Assembly (NCBI GenBank): GCA_001510575.1
Contig: LNGK01000006.1
Location: 1,793,565-1,857,564, forward strand
DNA length: 64,000 bases
Reading direction: 5' to 3'
DNA from: Knoxdaviesia capensis
Taxonomy: Eukaryota; Ascomycota; Sordariomycetes; Microascales; Gondwanamycetaceae
Shown here in pieces: positions 11,257 to 22,258 of the stretch; the stretch's first letter is position 1, and each line of letters begins with the position of its first letter. Position numbers and translations under genes: made by a program. Below the pieces are notes generated by a model. That model made no database searches and had not been told where the DNA came from. It saw only the letters and a list, made by a program, of their open reading frames with translations.

Positions 11257-11842
11257 AGAGAGAGGAGAGAGAGAGGAGAGAGAGAGGAGAGAGAGAGTAT
11301 AAAAGAGGGAAAAGGGACATGAATAGAGGAATTGAGCTCACCTGTGGCGGGGAAGCTGCATTGAAAGCTTCCAATTGCACTCTCACTTCGTCGGATTCTT
11401 CATCGTCGATCTCGGTGGTCTCGGTACCGTTTGAGGTGACCGGAGAGGGGCCGACGATATCACTGGGGCTGAGAAGAGCATAGCTTGCCGATATCCTCTG
11501 AGCGGAGTTTGGCCGCAAGCTCTGGCGATCTGAGTGGTTTGGAAGAGACCTACAAGTTATGAAGCGAGGAAATGGTTAGTTTTCCGGAGGCAATTCATAC
11601 CTCTCATGAATATGACACTTTTTGTGTTTGCAGAAGGTATGTTGCATTGATGTTTCACAGCATGTGTGCAGTAATGGCCGGGCAATGCAAACACAAGGAA
11701 GCTCTAATTGACCAGAGAGATATTTGCCTCGGTCGGTGCAACCGTGAATGGAATACAGATATAAGACATACATTTCGGAAAGACGAGAAAACCCGGCTAT
11801 GGCACTGGTAGAGGAGGATCTGATGGGAGCTTCAAGAGCCAT
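9002..11842 (-). CDS. Conserved fungal protein, DUF7624-like
   Basis: Seven exons on the minus strand keep one frame: 11842-11772, 11549-11342, 11160-11065, 10952-10857, 10755-10602, 10501-10105 and 10028-9002, giving 682 residues. All introns have GT-AG ends. The N-terminal third is Ser/Pro/Thr-rich and probably disordered. The middle carries repeated Trp/Cys/Leu helices (ECWTLCNTL, KSCWELCRQLYGSLNDEIGP, DLCREFCQALFDIR, LRACWSVAEMLFSLRQSRRDG, QACWELCDIFREGWAAVRPDRN). After a basic/Ser linker, the C-terminus has a second conserved block ending VVYGFSVEDSEIRKNVSIFV. The pattern matches a filamentous-fungal family I remember as DUF7624. The biochemical role is unknown; the paired helices suggest an all-alpha scaffold (inference). 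The gene has a long pyrimidine-rich upstream region on its own strand. Confidence 0.85.
11218..11297. repeat. (GA)n microsatellite inside an intron
   Basis: Nearly pure GA repeat on the plus strand with AGAGG interruptions. It lies in the intron between the exons 11549-11342 and 11160-11065 of the DUF7624-like gene, so the transcript carries it as (UC)n just upstream of the 3' splice site. Confidence 0.9.
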
Positions 11843-14800
11843 GACTTCAATTGGGAGGAAGAGAGAGGAGAGCGTTTCAATGGGATGAGCCGAGTGACCA
11901 AGAGGGGAAGGGACAAGATATCCTAAAGTCCCTTCACTGGTCAGGTAAAGGGGCGAGGACCGAAAGAGTTAAATAATGGTGTTTGTATGGGCTGGTGATT
12001 GCGAGGAAGTTCAACAAACAGGGCGGACGAAGCTCAACAAAGGTATATTTAGAAGGGCAGAACCGAAAAGCAAAGCAAAGAAGCAAGGCAGATCCAAACG
12101 AAGTGGGCTGACGAGGTCTCGTAGCGGGTGTGGCGTCTCTGCGCGTTAGTTAAGATGGAGATCTGTTGAGATACGCGCTTGAAGAGAAAGAAAAAAAAGA
12201 AGGCAGAAACAGATAGATATAGAGAGGACGAGAGACACGACAAGAAGATTCAAGGAGCACGCACGTCAAGAAGCGCGGTGGAACAAGTGAACAAAAAAAA
12301 GAAAAAAAGACTGGGGCCAAGGCGACGAGGGCGGTCTCTTCAATGGCGGCCAAGTTTGAAGGAAGGACGCGGGAAGCGGGAACAAGGGGGGGTGGGAGGA
12401 AGGGAACAGAAGGGTGAAGAGACGCGGCAATGGGGGGAAGGGAAGGCAATCCAGGCGTATATTAGATTGTTCGGTTGGCCCGTTCGTTGGCCTGTCGAGT
12501 TGCAGTAACACGAAAAGAGCTCTGGAAAAACAAGGAGGATGAGTGAAAGACGCCTCCAGTCAACACAGGCTTGGTGTACAAGCTTGGCTGGTGAAACAGG
12601 CGATTGCAGGCGCAGAGAGAAGGTTCGAGATGGACAAACAAGCTGCGAGATGAGGCTGACAAGATAACCAATTATAGATGCCGGCCGCAGCGAATTCCAC
12701 ACAGGAGATGAGGCAGATTCTAAGTAGTACACCACGGCAAGCTACCGAAAGAGAACGAAGAAGTGAAGGAGGTCTGAAGAAAAGAGAGAAAGAAGAAGAA
12801 GAAGAAGAAGAGGATCAAGACCAAACCGAGTCTGCCTGAAGGATGAAACAGCCGCCGAATGGTGGATCAAGAGCAAGGTCAGACCTGGCAATTCATGCGG
12901 CAGATATTTTCCAGGATATCCTGATGAATGTAAGATAACAGAAAACAGGAACAGGAACAGGAAGAAAGAAAAAGGCAAGAAGGAAAAGGAAGCGGAGAGA
13001 GAAACCGAGCGAGAAAAAGAAAGATTGGAGAGCGAACAAGAAAATAGAAGGAGAGGAATGAGAGACCCGAAGATGATAGATGAGAAATAAAGACGGATTT
13101 GGATAGAGGAGAACCGAATAAAAAGAAGAGAAAAAAAAAAGAATCCCGGTCTAGCTTAATGGAACAGAGGTGATCTCAAAAAGATGACAGTGGTGGGAGA
13201 CATGCCCCAAAAATCACACAAACCCCAAAGCCGGGGGTGGGAGGGGAAAGCGAGAACAGGCGGGAGTTCGCGGTTGGGGGGTAGAGCCTGAAGTCAATCT
13301 TGGGGAAAGCAAGCCAGGCAGACGCCGCGATGCTCTTGTTCACTGGGGTTTGTTCTTGGGCCGAGATTGATGGGGAGGCGGCTCGTGGTTGGGCTGCTCT
13401 GGTATAAACTGGTCCTGCAAAGTGCTGTCGCATAAAAAGATAAAATGAAAAAGGCTGGAATTTCAGAGAGAGCGGGCCCTGATGGACGGATGGATGAATG
13501 TCTGGACGGAGGGGTGGTAATGACAACAGCGCAATTCAGTTGGAGGAACCTTGTATACAGTGACGGATTGACGGGGCACAGGATGGTGGCCAGGCCAGGC
13601 CTCGTTTAAGTTAGGCGGTGATTGATTCGGTAGAGCGTGTGGGCGGGCCGTCATATGGGGATGGATCGGCTCTTTTCGTCGTTGTTTTCCCGTCGGGTCC
13701 TCCCCTCCCCCCTTTTCCACCGGATCTGTATGTGAGTCTTGTGTCTTGTGTCTCTTTGCGTGTGTGCTTGCCGTGTTGTTGGAACTGGCAATTGAGATCC
13801 AACAGCCAGGCGGATTATATGAATGTTGGCCCAGCCGCGAGGCCCGGAAGTGTTGGTGGGGGGCGTTTGGACTTTGTCGGTGCGTGTGTTTGCTGCTGGG
13901 GTGCTGGCAAACACATCAGAATCCCAGTTGCCTGCCTTGCTGGGGATCACGGGTGGAGAGCAGAAAACTCTTGGGAGATATCGGAGGGAGCACAACTGAT
14001 GTGTGATGGCCTCTGTTTGCTGGTCGGCAGAATGGGCCACTTTCCAGTCGTGAGTCTGTCTGTCAAAAGCCCTGCAATGGTCTTGTCTTGTACGTTCGAT
14101 TGCCGGATTTTGAGAGCTTGACCCAACTGTTAGCAAATGACAAGACCAACTGAGACACTGTGTTCATGTTCAATCTGGCGAGCCCAGGCCTTGGCCAGAC
14201 ATCTCATTCCCCCTCCAAAACAGCCCGTAAGCGCGGAGATGGGGCCAGGGCTTGGTCGTGGGACGACATCCCTAGCTGGATCAAGGCACCCGTTCCCACT
14301 TGTTGGTGCATTTTCAGAATGCCAGCGAAGCTGCTCTCCCATATAGCCTCAATTTACCTTGCATTAGTTTGGTCTATACAGTACACTGGGGAGGTCGGCC
14401 AGACTCAGACCAAACAAACAAATCCCGGATGCACGATTGCGACCTAGTTTATATGCAAGTGCAAGAGAAACAGGCTAGAGACGCACACGCCGAGCTCCAA
14501 AAACACAAGAGGAGTCAAGCCGTAGAGCTTTGGTGTGTAGAGGTGGTGACTCGGAGGATAAAAGGAAGAGACAGAGAGAGAGAGCGAGAAAGGATTGGAC
14601 ACCACAGAACGAGCGAGCTCGAAGCGCCAGAGGTACCTTGGGCTGCAGGAAACGGTAGCAGTCATGCAACCTTCGGCTGTTGTTGTGCTGTGTGTGTCGT
14701 CTGAAGGATTCGACTCTGCATCATCGCCAATCAGAAAAATGCGGAAGAAAGTCGAGAGCTTGCAGTTGTTTCATGGGGCAGGCCGTTTCTTTCTGCCTTG

Positions 14801-17800
14801 ACGTCCTTCACACCTGATTACGCCATCCCTTCCTCTTTTACCATTGAATTTATTCGAATTAAGTTTGTGCGTAGAATAACTAGGGCTTGAAGCTTCATCG
14901 GGAAGGAGAGAGCTTCTTCATCGCTCTTTCCTGTGAGGATGTTTATGATATGCAATACTCGGGGCGAGATTGCTGTGGCGGGCACATGCACTTACACGTT
15001 TAGTTGCATATTTCTTTTTCACTGCTCTCGATTGTTGCATACCGGTATCTTCTTATGCAAACTTTTGTCCTCGTACTTATACAACCGTCCAATGTAGCTT
15101 CGTTTTCTTCTACAGTACCAGCCATCCCACGTTTCTCTTGCGTCCTACCATTCTTGTCTGTTGCGAAATGAAATCCCCCGAAGTCCCAGAACCAGATTCC
15201 CCTCCTCCCCTGAGATTTCAGGCCCGACGTGCATATCATAATGACCTTTGCCTACAACCTTGAATTTCCAATATACCCTCGCCTCAAAATGTTCCTTTCT
15301 CTCAGTCCCGGCTTGCTGCATCTGGATATATGAATCCTTCTGACGATAAATGTAGCCCTGGAGCCCTCCCCTAGCTGCATCGCCAGGATAACCGTACATG
15401 CCACACTGTGCCAGGTCGACCGTACGAACAAACGGCGAAGCTGCTCCCCGCTTGTTTCCACCGTTCCACGCCTTGCTAGTCGGCTGCCCACAGTCTGCAG
15501 TTCCAACAGGCAAAACTGGTTTGTCGTGATGAGTTTCGTATGCGAGTCAAATGCAGCTGCTGTCCTTTGTGCCGAATAGAAGCCCGCCCTGACGCCGTTT
15601 CTCTCCACATATAGTCTAGCTTGCCTGCATGACTGGTCAGGGTATACTGGCCGCCCAAGCCATTCTTGCGTTATGACTTATGAGTTGTTGTACCTCTGCA
15701 ACAGAAAGTCTTCAAGTCCAACATGAGCGCCGATTCCTTCCGATGCACATCCGACGGTCTGATTCTTGGTAGGCTGCAAGACGGATTCAAATTGCATCAT
15801 TCACCAACACACCAACACTGAACATGCCACACAATGAACATACTGTTCATATGTACGAGATGTACACCCGCGAGACAACTCAACAAACACCATGCCAGTC
15901 ATTCATTGCCAGGCACCCACTTCTGGGATCGAGAGACATTTCAACCGCAATAGGCGTTTTAAGCGAGCTGAGCGGTACGGTACGGTAGGGCCGAGCCCAA
16001 GACAGCGTGAAGGATATTCCTCCCTTCCCCCCCTCTTCTTTCTACGCCGAGATAGTCTGGATATCTTGATGTTGGTTCTTCACTTTCTAACCGATGGTCT
16101 GGCCTCGAGGATAGCTGCAGAACCATTCCCACCAAGGCTTATGTGCTGTCCCAAGCCCATTAAAGAGTCTCCCCAGTCTGCATACAACCACCGCGCCGGC
16201 CGAGTGCAAGAGACCCAAGGCCTGTCGGGGACCGACCCAGCCAGCGGAGAACTGAGAGCAACATACAAAGAACTGATATTAGGGACCTAGAGAAAGACGC
16301 AAAAAGAAGAGAGAAAAAGAAACCGAACCAGACGCGCGCAGATGAGCTTCATTGTGGGGCTGAACCTGTTCAACTCCCTGATTCCTGCAGCTAAAATCCG
16401 GCAATATGACTGGTCGACAGCCCCCAGCAAAACCACTTGATGGGGCATTCTAGGTTTATGGCTTGGTCAGTGATTCGCTGAAGCTCATGGGTCGTCAGAT
16501 CCTCGGCGCTTAAATGCTCGAATTCGACCTGCAGATGGGAATGTCTGTTGTCCAATCAGCGCGAGTCTGTAGCCGTCGGCGGCGAACCTTGCGAAAGCAC
16601 AATTGCTGGGTCCTGATGCACCCCTGCATGCCACCTTGAACGCCTAAACGCCGTTGAAGAGGTGCGTCTCAGAGTCTCTCTCTTCATCTTTCCTCCCCGG
16701 CCCATTCTGGACTCCGCTGATATTGAACACGTTGGACTTGCTCGCAGGCTTGGCTACAGCGTGCCAGAGGAAGCGGGACGGCCTTAATCTTTTCCTTTGC
16801 GTCTTTTCACTGGGCCGTCTGGATCAGAGGTGGCCCCTCGGGATATGCTGGCGTACACAAGTTGATGCTGGATGCAATTTTCACCGCAACATTGAGTGTG
16901 TTTGGACAACGACGACGACCGGACATTATATGCATGCAACCATAAAACCCAAGCACTGTGTTTTCCTACCACCGGCCGAGGGAACATGTGGGCTTTCTAG
17001 ATCTACCCAGACTCCCAGAATGAAAAAAGAAGTCGCCCATCCAATGTCTGGCACAACCAATCCTCACCTTTCGACCCAGCTTGTTTCTCGCCCAAAAGGT
17101 TGATCCGAAAAATACAGACGAATCCTTGACTCTGCACAGGTAATACAAGTCCCGAGCAACTCAACTCAGCACTCAGCACACCTGTGATGCCCCCCACCGT
17201 ACTAAGCAAGGGATTATCGCCCGAATAGGCCTGGCTGTGACTGGGCGAGCGAGTTCGTGTTCTTGGTCTTCGTCCCCTTTTGCTGCTCTTTCCCCCCTGT
17301 CCCATGCCAAAGAAGAGAGTGTGTCTGGTCCAGAAAAAAGGAAAAAAAAAACCCCCCCAAAACTAGTATCCGTGTCCAGTGACAGGTTCCTGGTTCTGTT
17401 CCCATGGATCTGGGAACCACTTACCACCTAAGAAGAAAACAGAAAAGAAAAAGCACTAAGCTGAAACGGCAAGCCGGCTGTTTTTCCTGTGCTTCCTTTT
17501 TGCTTCTCGCACCCATGTTACATGCATGTCTGGTCCTTTGGGTAGCCGGCCCAGGAGGCTCGCTCTGCGTTGGTGTTGTATCGTTAACTCAAGGCGGGAT
17601 ATTCGTCACCCACGGAGTTAATGGATCCTACCGGTTTGACCAGCTTGATGCTGGCGCTTAGCCGCCGTTCACATTCAGCGACCTTTCTTTTTGCGTGGGA
17701 TATCGCTCCTCAGTGTGCATGCCTACCAGCACATGCCGGCCAAACGAGCCTGCAACTCCTCCCCTTCCCTTCCTTGTTGGTTTTAAGAGGGACGGGTGTT

Positions 17801-18536
17801 CAATATCGAGCCGGGATGCATTCCACACCGCGTGGACACGATCCGTGTGCTGTGCTGTCACACTGGAAAGCAGGAAGAAAAGGGTAATTACTATGTGCAA
17901 AGTGATTTACTCCCGGTGCGTGTGGAAGCCCCCTGTGGGATGTTGTTGACATTGCCCTCCTTCTAGTCTCTTGACCCTCCCGAGGGTTACTACTACCCCG
18001 GCACGCACGCGATCTGTGCACTGCATCCGAAAGAGAGTGATCATTGTCACGTTGTGTGACTATAGGAGTTGGATGGTATATGCCACACCCAGAGAGTACA
18101 AGGCCGGGAGAGGGACAGAGGCGTGTGTGTGATTTCGTCTCGACGGATCTTGGGATCCGGAAGCATGGTTAACTCCCCGTTAATCTCAACAAATTTTCTT
18201 GGGAATAACAGCAGAAAGAACGAAGGATGAGAAGAAGGTTATCCAAGTTCCCGGATACTGAGGGTTCGGTCCCTCTCCCTCCCTCCCTCCCTTCTCGGCC
18301 CCTCCCCCCTTGTTCAAGTTAGGCAACTAGAACTGATTTCCAGGAAATGGAACCAACACAACCTCACAGCCCGGGTGAGCAGACGAACACGGCCACATCG
18401 AGTCTTTTCCAAGCGAGGGTTTTTCCTTGATGTTGGTGCGTGTGTGTCCCAGGATTTCCGAGGATCTTGGACAAGACAACTAGCTCCTCCTCCTCCTCCA
18501 CTCCGAGAAGCAAGAAGCAGTCATCCCAGGGATCTG

Positions 18537-18540
18537 CACA

Positions 18541-18574
<34 letters not shown>
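18537..18574. repeat. (CA)n microsatellite
   Basis: CA dinucleotide repeat with one TA interruption, ending in CACATG. Confidence 0.95.
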
Positions 18575-19272
18575 TGTTCTCATCTGATATCTAGGATCCC
18601 TCTTGCGTCTATGTCCGTCTGCAGCCAGACCTAGCTGCGCCTGTATCTTGCATATATTCCATTCGACGCAACTGCTCCTCCCACAACCAACAAGGTCGCC
18701 GAGGTGGCATTGGCGAGCCTTGGCCCATTGTATCTGTTGACCTGGAGTCCGGACAAGGGGAATTAGAAAGTCTATCATTGCTCTTCTTCGTGTTTTCCCC
18801 CGTTGTGATTTTCCCGACCTGGAAGCTCGCCCATTCCGAACTGAAACCTCCTCCCCCTTTTCATAAATCCATGGTGTTGTCGGAATTACCGACAGTCCGG
18901 CATCAAGAAACCAGGGAAGGTGTTTTTCTGCCATTGGTTATTTGAAGCAAGTAACCCACCTACAACCCCGGTGAGCAAACATCACCATCCAGCCCACCGA
19001 TGAGCAGACACAAAGCTCTCAGGGTCGGGTAAGTTGGCCCCGACCGCTTCTTTAGAAGCTATCCACGAAGGATTTCTGCGTCAGCATCTGACCTTCTTTC
19101 GTGTTTCCGCAGTACTTGAAAGTACCGCTCTTGGTCGTGTCTGTCGCTTGCTCGCTTAAGAGCTCGACTCCTGTTGGTTCGCTGGACCAACACTCGTCCC
19201 CCCCAAACGCGCAAAAAAGGAGTGACCCCACCCACCACTCTGGGTCCTCAGCCATGTGGTTCCGAGGGGGGG

Positions 19273-19330
19273 NNNNNNNNNNNNNNNNNNNNNNNNNNNN
19301 NNNNNNNNNNNNNNNNNNNNNNNNNNNNNN
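19273..19330. other. Assembly gap (58 N)
   Basis: A run of 58 N flanked on both sides by plus-strand G homopolymers. The gap was probably left where a long G run or G-rich repeat stopped sequencing or assembly, and its true length is unknown. Confidence 0.98.
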
Positions 19331-20186
19331 GGGGGGGGGCAGAAAAGGAAAGAAGACTGCACCAGAGGGACAATAGATAGGACTAGGCCCGGTGAGCCTG
19401 GCCGCGCTCGCAGGCCACTCGACCAAAAGGTTGGGCAGAACATCGCCTTCTTGGGCGTCCTGAAGAGCCTGGTTGTGGACTCCCGACAGCCTATGATGCA
19501 ACAATTGCATCTGAACTTCCTATTTTTTGAGTTTCTTTTTACCTCATGGCTGTGAATCCCGAGTGCTGAGCCATGGCCGGGATGACATGCTGTGCTCACG
19601 AGATCGCAGACCACCATGCAGCAGCCACCTCAGCGCTTAACCAACTCCTCCTCATCCTCCTCGTCGAACAGCCGAGACACCTTCCGTTCTTCTCTTTTTC
19701 TCAAAATGGGTCATCGACAAGGCACAGTGACGTGGCAATGCGCTTCTCTCGGCTGCTGAAAAAGAACAACCCCCCCCCCCCCCCCCCTCCTCTTTCCAAG
19801 CACCAAAGGACCAAAGGACCAAAGCAGTTGCACCGAGTCCACGTCCTCACGTCCTGGGACCAACAACCCAAGGGGGCGTGTGTGAGCATGCATCGTCTAC
19901 TCCGTCGTGCAGGATCCAAGTTCCAACAAGCGCCGATAGCCGAGAGGAACGGCGTGGGTGGGATGGAAGAGAAGGATTTGCAATCCTCGCTGACGAGAGA
20001 TAGAGAGAGAGAAAGAGAAACTCAGCTCGTTTGAACCACCTCCTCTGGTGGGAGTTGGTTTGCATATGCAAGATGATGTGAGTGGTGGCCGAGAACTTCC
20101 CACAGCCGGTGTCGTCATTTCTGACTTGGACAACCTGCAAACGATCTGGGGCCAGGCTGATGGACACTGAACGTGGTCTTGGGTTT

Positions 20187-20285
20187 AACAAACAACAACA
20201 TCACCACCACCACCTCCACCACCAACAATAACAACAATAACAACAACAACAGCGCGACTACCACTAATAACAACAACAGCACTTG
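20187..20285. repeat. AAC/ACC trinucleotide repeat tract
   Basis: Interrupted runs of CAACAA, CACCAC and AATAAC on the plus strand. No coding frame around it looks real. Confidence 0.9.
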
Positions 20286-20371
20286 AGTATACCTTATAAG
20301 GCCGTGTAGAGTTGTTGTCTTTCGCCGAGAAGGCGGCTGGGCAGTACCCAGTTCAGGACAAACTCGTGCAT

Positions 20372-20426
20372 TTGGTGGAATGGGACCGACCCTGTCTGAC
20401 ACCCGCGGGTCGCAGGTTCGAATCCC
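20372..20426 (+). other. tRNA-like A-box and B-box pair
   Basis: TGGTGGAATGG fits the polymerase III A-box pattern, and GGTTCGAATCC about 40 bp downstream is an exact B-box. Between them CGACCC and GGGTCG can form a stem. I cannot fold a cloverleaf with a matching acceptor stem, so this is more likely a decayed tRNA or a tRNA-derived SINE head than a working tRNA gene. A TTTT run follows at about 20528. A second, weaker B-box-like GGTTCGACCCC lies on the minus strand near 20505-20515. Confidence 0.3.
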
Positions 20427-21275
20427 CTCGGGGGGATCGGGAAAGCGGATTTATCGGCTAATACGACAAAGAGATGTAGTCCTACCGGAGCTGGGCGGCG
20501 ACCACCGGGGTCGAACCAGCGGATGAACTCTTTTGTCTTATGCTCCTATATATATTCCCAATTTTTGTCTCCTATTGAACGTGCTGGTATATTGAGGCCG
20601 TTGTGAGATGCTTGGGAAGTTGGTGATGCTTTTTTTTTTTTTTTTGGAGATGCGTTTTTTCGGGGTCATGTTTTTGTTTGTTTGTTTGGAAGGCACAGTT
20701 ACCACCGGATAGGCAGTGTGACAGTTCCAAGACGCGGTTGGATCGTTTGGGCACCCGAGACGACAGAGACGAGGGGAAATGCAGTGAATGGGACGTTACA
20801 GACACACTCTTCTATTCAAGGCAAGTGCTCCTCTCTTGGAGGACTGTCTAGGACAAACCAATACGAATAAATCAAGAAAAGAAAAAGTAGACCAACTCCG
20901 AGAACTCCGTCCATACGCCACATGTAAAAAAAAAAAAAAAGAAGGCTTTTTAAGATACCCCCAGAAGCGAGAAAAAAAGTCGGAATCATCAAGCACCGTC
21001 GTGCATGCATTCCCCGTGTTTCAGAGCCTGCTTGTCTCTTAACAATCATCACCACCACGTTGACCCACGCAAACGGGGATGCGCAAGCACGGCGCTCACG
21101 CACAGCAACACGCGCATGCCCAACCGCGTCTATCATGCATCATCCCCTCGTTCAAGCTACAGTGTGCTCCTTGTTCGTCCGCCATGCGTCGATCGAGAGA
21201 TGCCGCGCGTGTGCGTGTACACGCGGCAAATACGGAGGTGCAGATGCACGTTTTCGTCTGTCGAGAGAGCGTTGC

Positions 21276-21727
21276 TTACGGCGCAAGCTGGGACTTCTTC
21301 ATATCACGTCCATCAGGGGTGTACCTGCAGCACAAAAGAAGAAAGACGTCAGTTAGTCAAAGGCCTGAATAGCAGGTATGCGACGTGAAGGACGTACTTG
21401 AGCAGCTTCTCGATCAGGTCGACGTGGGTCATGATCATACGGCGGCAGCAATACCGCTTGAGACCGAGCTGGTCCATGGCGTCGCTGTATAGCTCGGTTA
21501 GTATCCATTGGGAGGACTCGTCGGCTGGGGACTCGGAGTGGTTTCTTACCCGTCGGCGGTGCCGTCATGAATAAGGACGACGTACCGTTCCCACAGGTCG
21601 CCAGTGACCTAGAAGCGACGAACATAGTACCGTGTTAGCAAGTTTAACCACGTAAGAAGAGGAGGATTCAGAAGACGGCGGGCGAACGGACCTTGCCACA
21701 GGAGAAGCAGCGGATAGGGATAATCAT
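21276..21727 (-). CDS. RPB10: RNA polymerases I, II and III subunit RPABC5 (Rpb10)
   Basis: Small zinc-binding subunit shared by all three nuclear RNA polymerases. Four exons, 21727-21692, 21608-21550, 21484-21398 and 21324-21276, join in phase into 76 residues (yeast Rpb10 has 70). The N-terminus MIIPIRCFSCGKVTGDLWER and the later block LGLKRYCCRRMIMTHVDLIE are near-identical to the family. Zinc ligands are Cys7 and Cys10 (CFSC) and Cys44 and Cys45 (YCC). The C-terminus YTPDGRDMKKSQLAP is the usual variable tail. Three introns in a 231-nt coding sequence hide it from simple ORF scans. It is divergent from UTP17, with 531 bp between start codons. Confidence 0.97.
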
Positions 21728-22258
21728 TTTCGGGGTGAGCTATCTTAGATAGGAGTTCAGAGACGTGCAGTTGAACGAGACGCAGAGAGGGTGAAACAAC
21801 GACGTTGGTAAAAGAGGTGGAGAGCGCACGATGATTTCAAGCAAGATGAAGTTGAAGAAAAAAACCAAGTCAGGTTGATAAGACACAAATTTGGCAGGAG
21901 TGAGTTTAGCCGGGGTTCAGGCGGTATCTTATCAGATAACTGATAGTGGGCCTTTGGTGGATTTTCTGTGCAACGTTTTTTTTTTTTTTTTTGCCAGAGC
22001 CATGTAAATGCAAGCTCCAGGGAATTTTTTTTCCAGGACAAAAAGTTGTGAACAAAGAAGGATTTCAAGAACGCTCAATTATCTGCCAGAACATATCTCT
22101 TTTTGTTTTTGTTTGGCAGACGTTTTAAGGCGCTCACTTGGCCCTTCATTAGTATTTTCAAAAGGAGAAATCTCCAACCTTCTGCCTTTCTTTCTTTCCC
22201 TCTTCCTACACCCTCTCTTTCTAACACATAACGACTGCCCTCGAAAAACTTCTTCACG
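21728..22258. promoter_or_regulatory. Shared divergent promoter region of RPB10 and UTP17
   Basis: The 531 bp between the two start codons serve both genes. GATA-type hexamers cluster here: one at 21877-21880 and four in 21 bp at 21925-21945 (TATC, TATC, GATA, GATA), plus a TATC...GATA pair at 21741-21751 inside the likely RPB10 leader. A T17-18 run lies near 21975-21992. The UTP17 side becomes pyrimidine-rich just before its ATG (22180-22255). Binding by a GATA factor is inferred. Confidence 0.55.

Larger units (their letters stand above)
11843..21275. other. Long gene-poor stretch
   Basis: More than 9 kb in which I find no recognisable protein gene on either strand. From 12180 to 13140 the plus strand is purine-rich (pyrimidine-rich on the strand of the DUF7624-like gene), so part may be that gene's leader. 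The rest holds microsatellites (CA at 18537-18574, AAC/ACC at 20187-20285), a C-run at 19770-19787, A- and T-runs, the N gap and tRNA-like promoter boxes. A short ATG frame at 16341 (MSFIVGLNLFNSLIPAAKIR...) is open for 32 codons, which can occur by chance. Small multi-exon genes or non-coding RNAs could be missed. Confidence 0.5.

Noticed and set aside
16341..16439. 32-codon ATG frame (MSFIVGLNLFNSLIPAAKIR...)
   Set aside because: Too short, no partner exon with matching phase, expected by chance.
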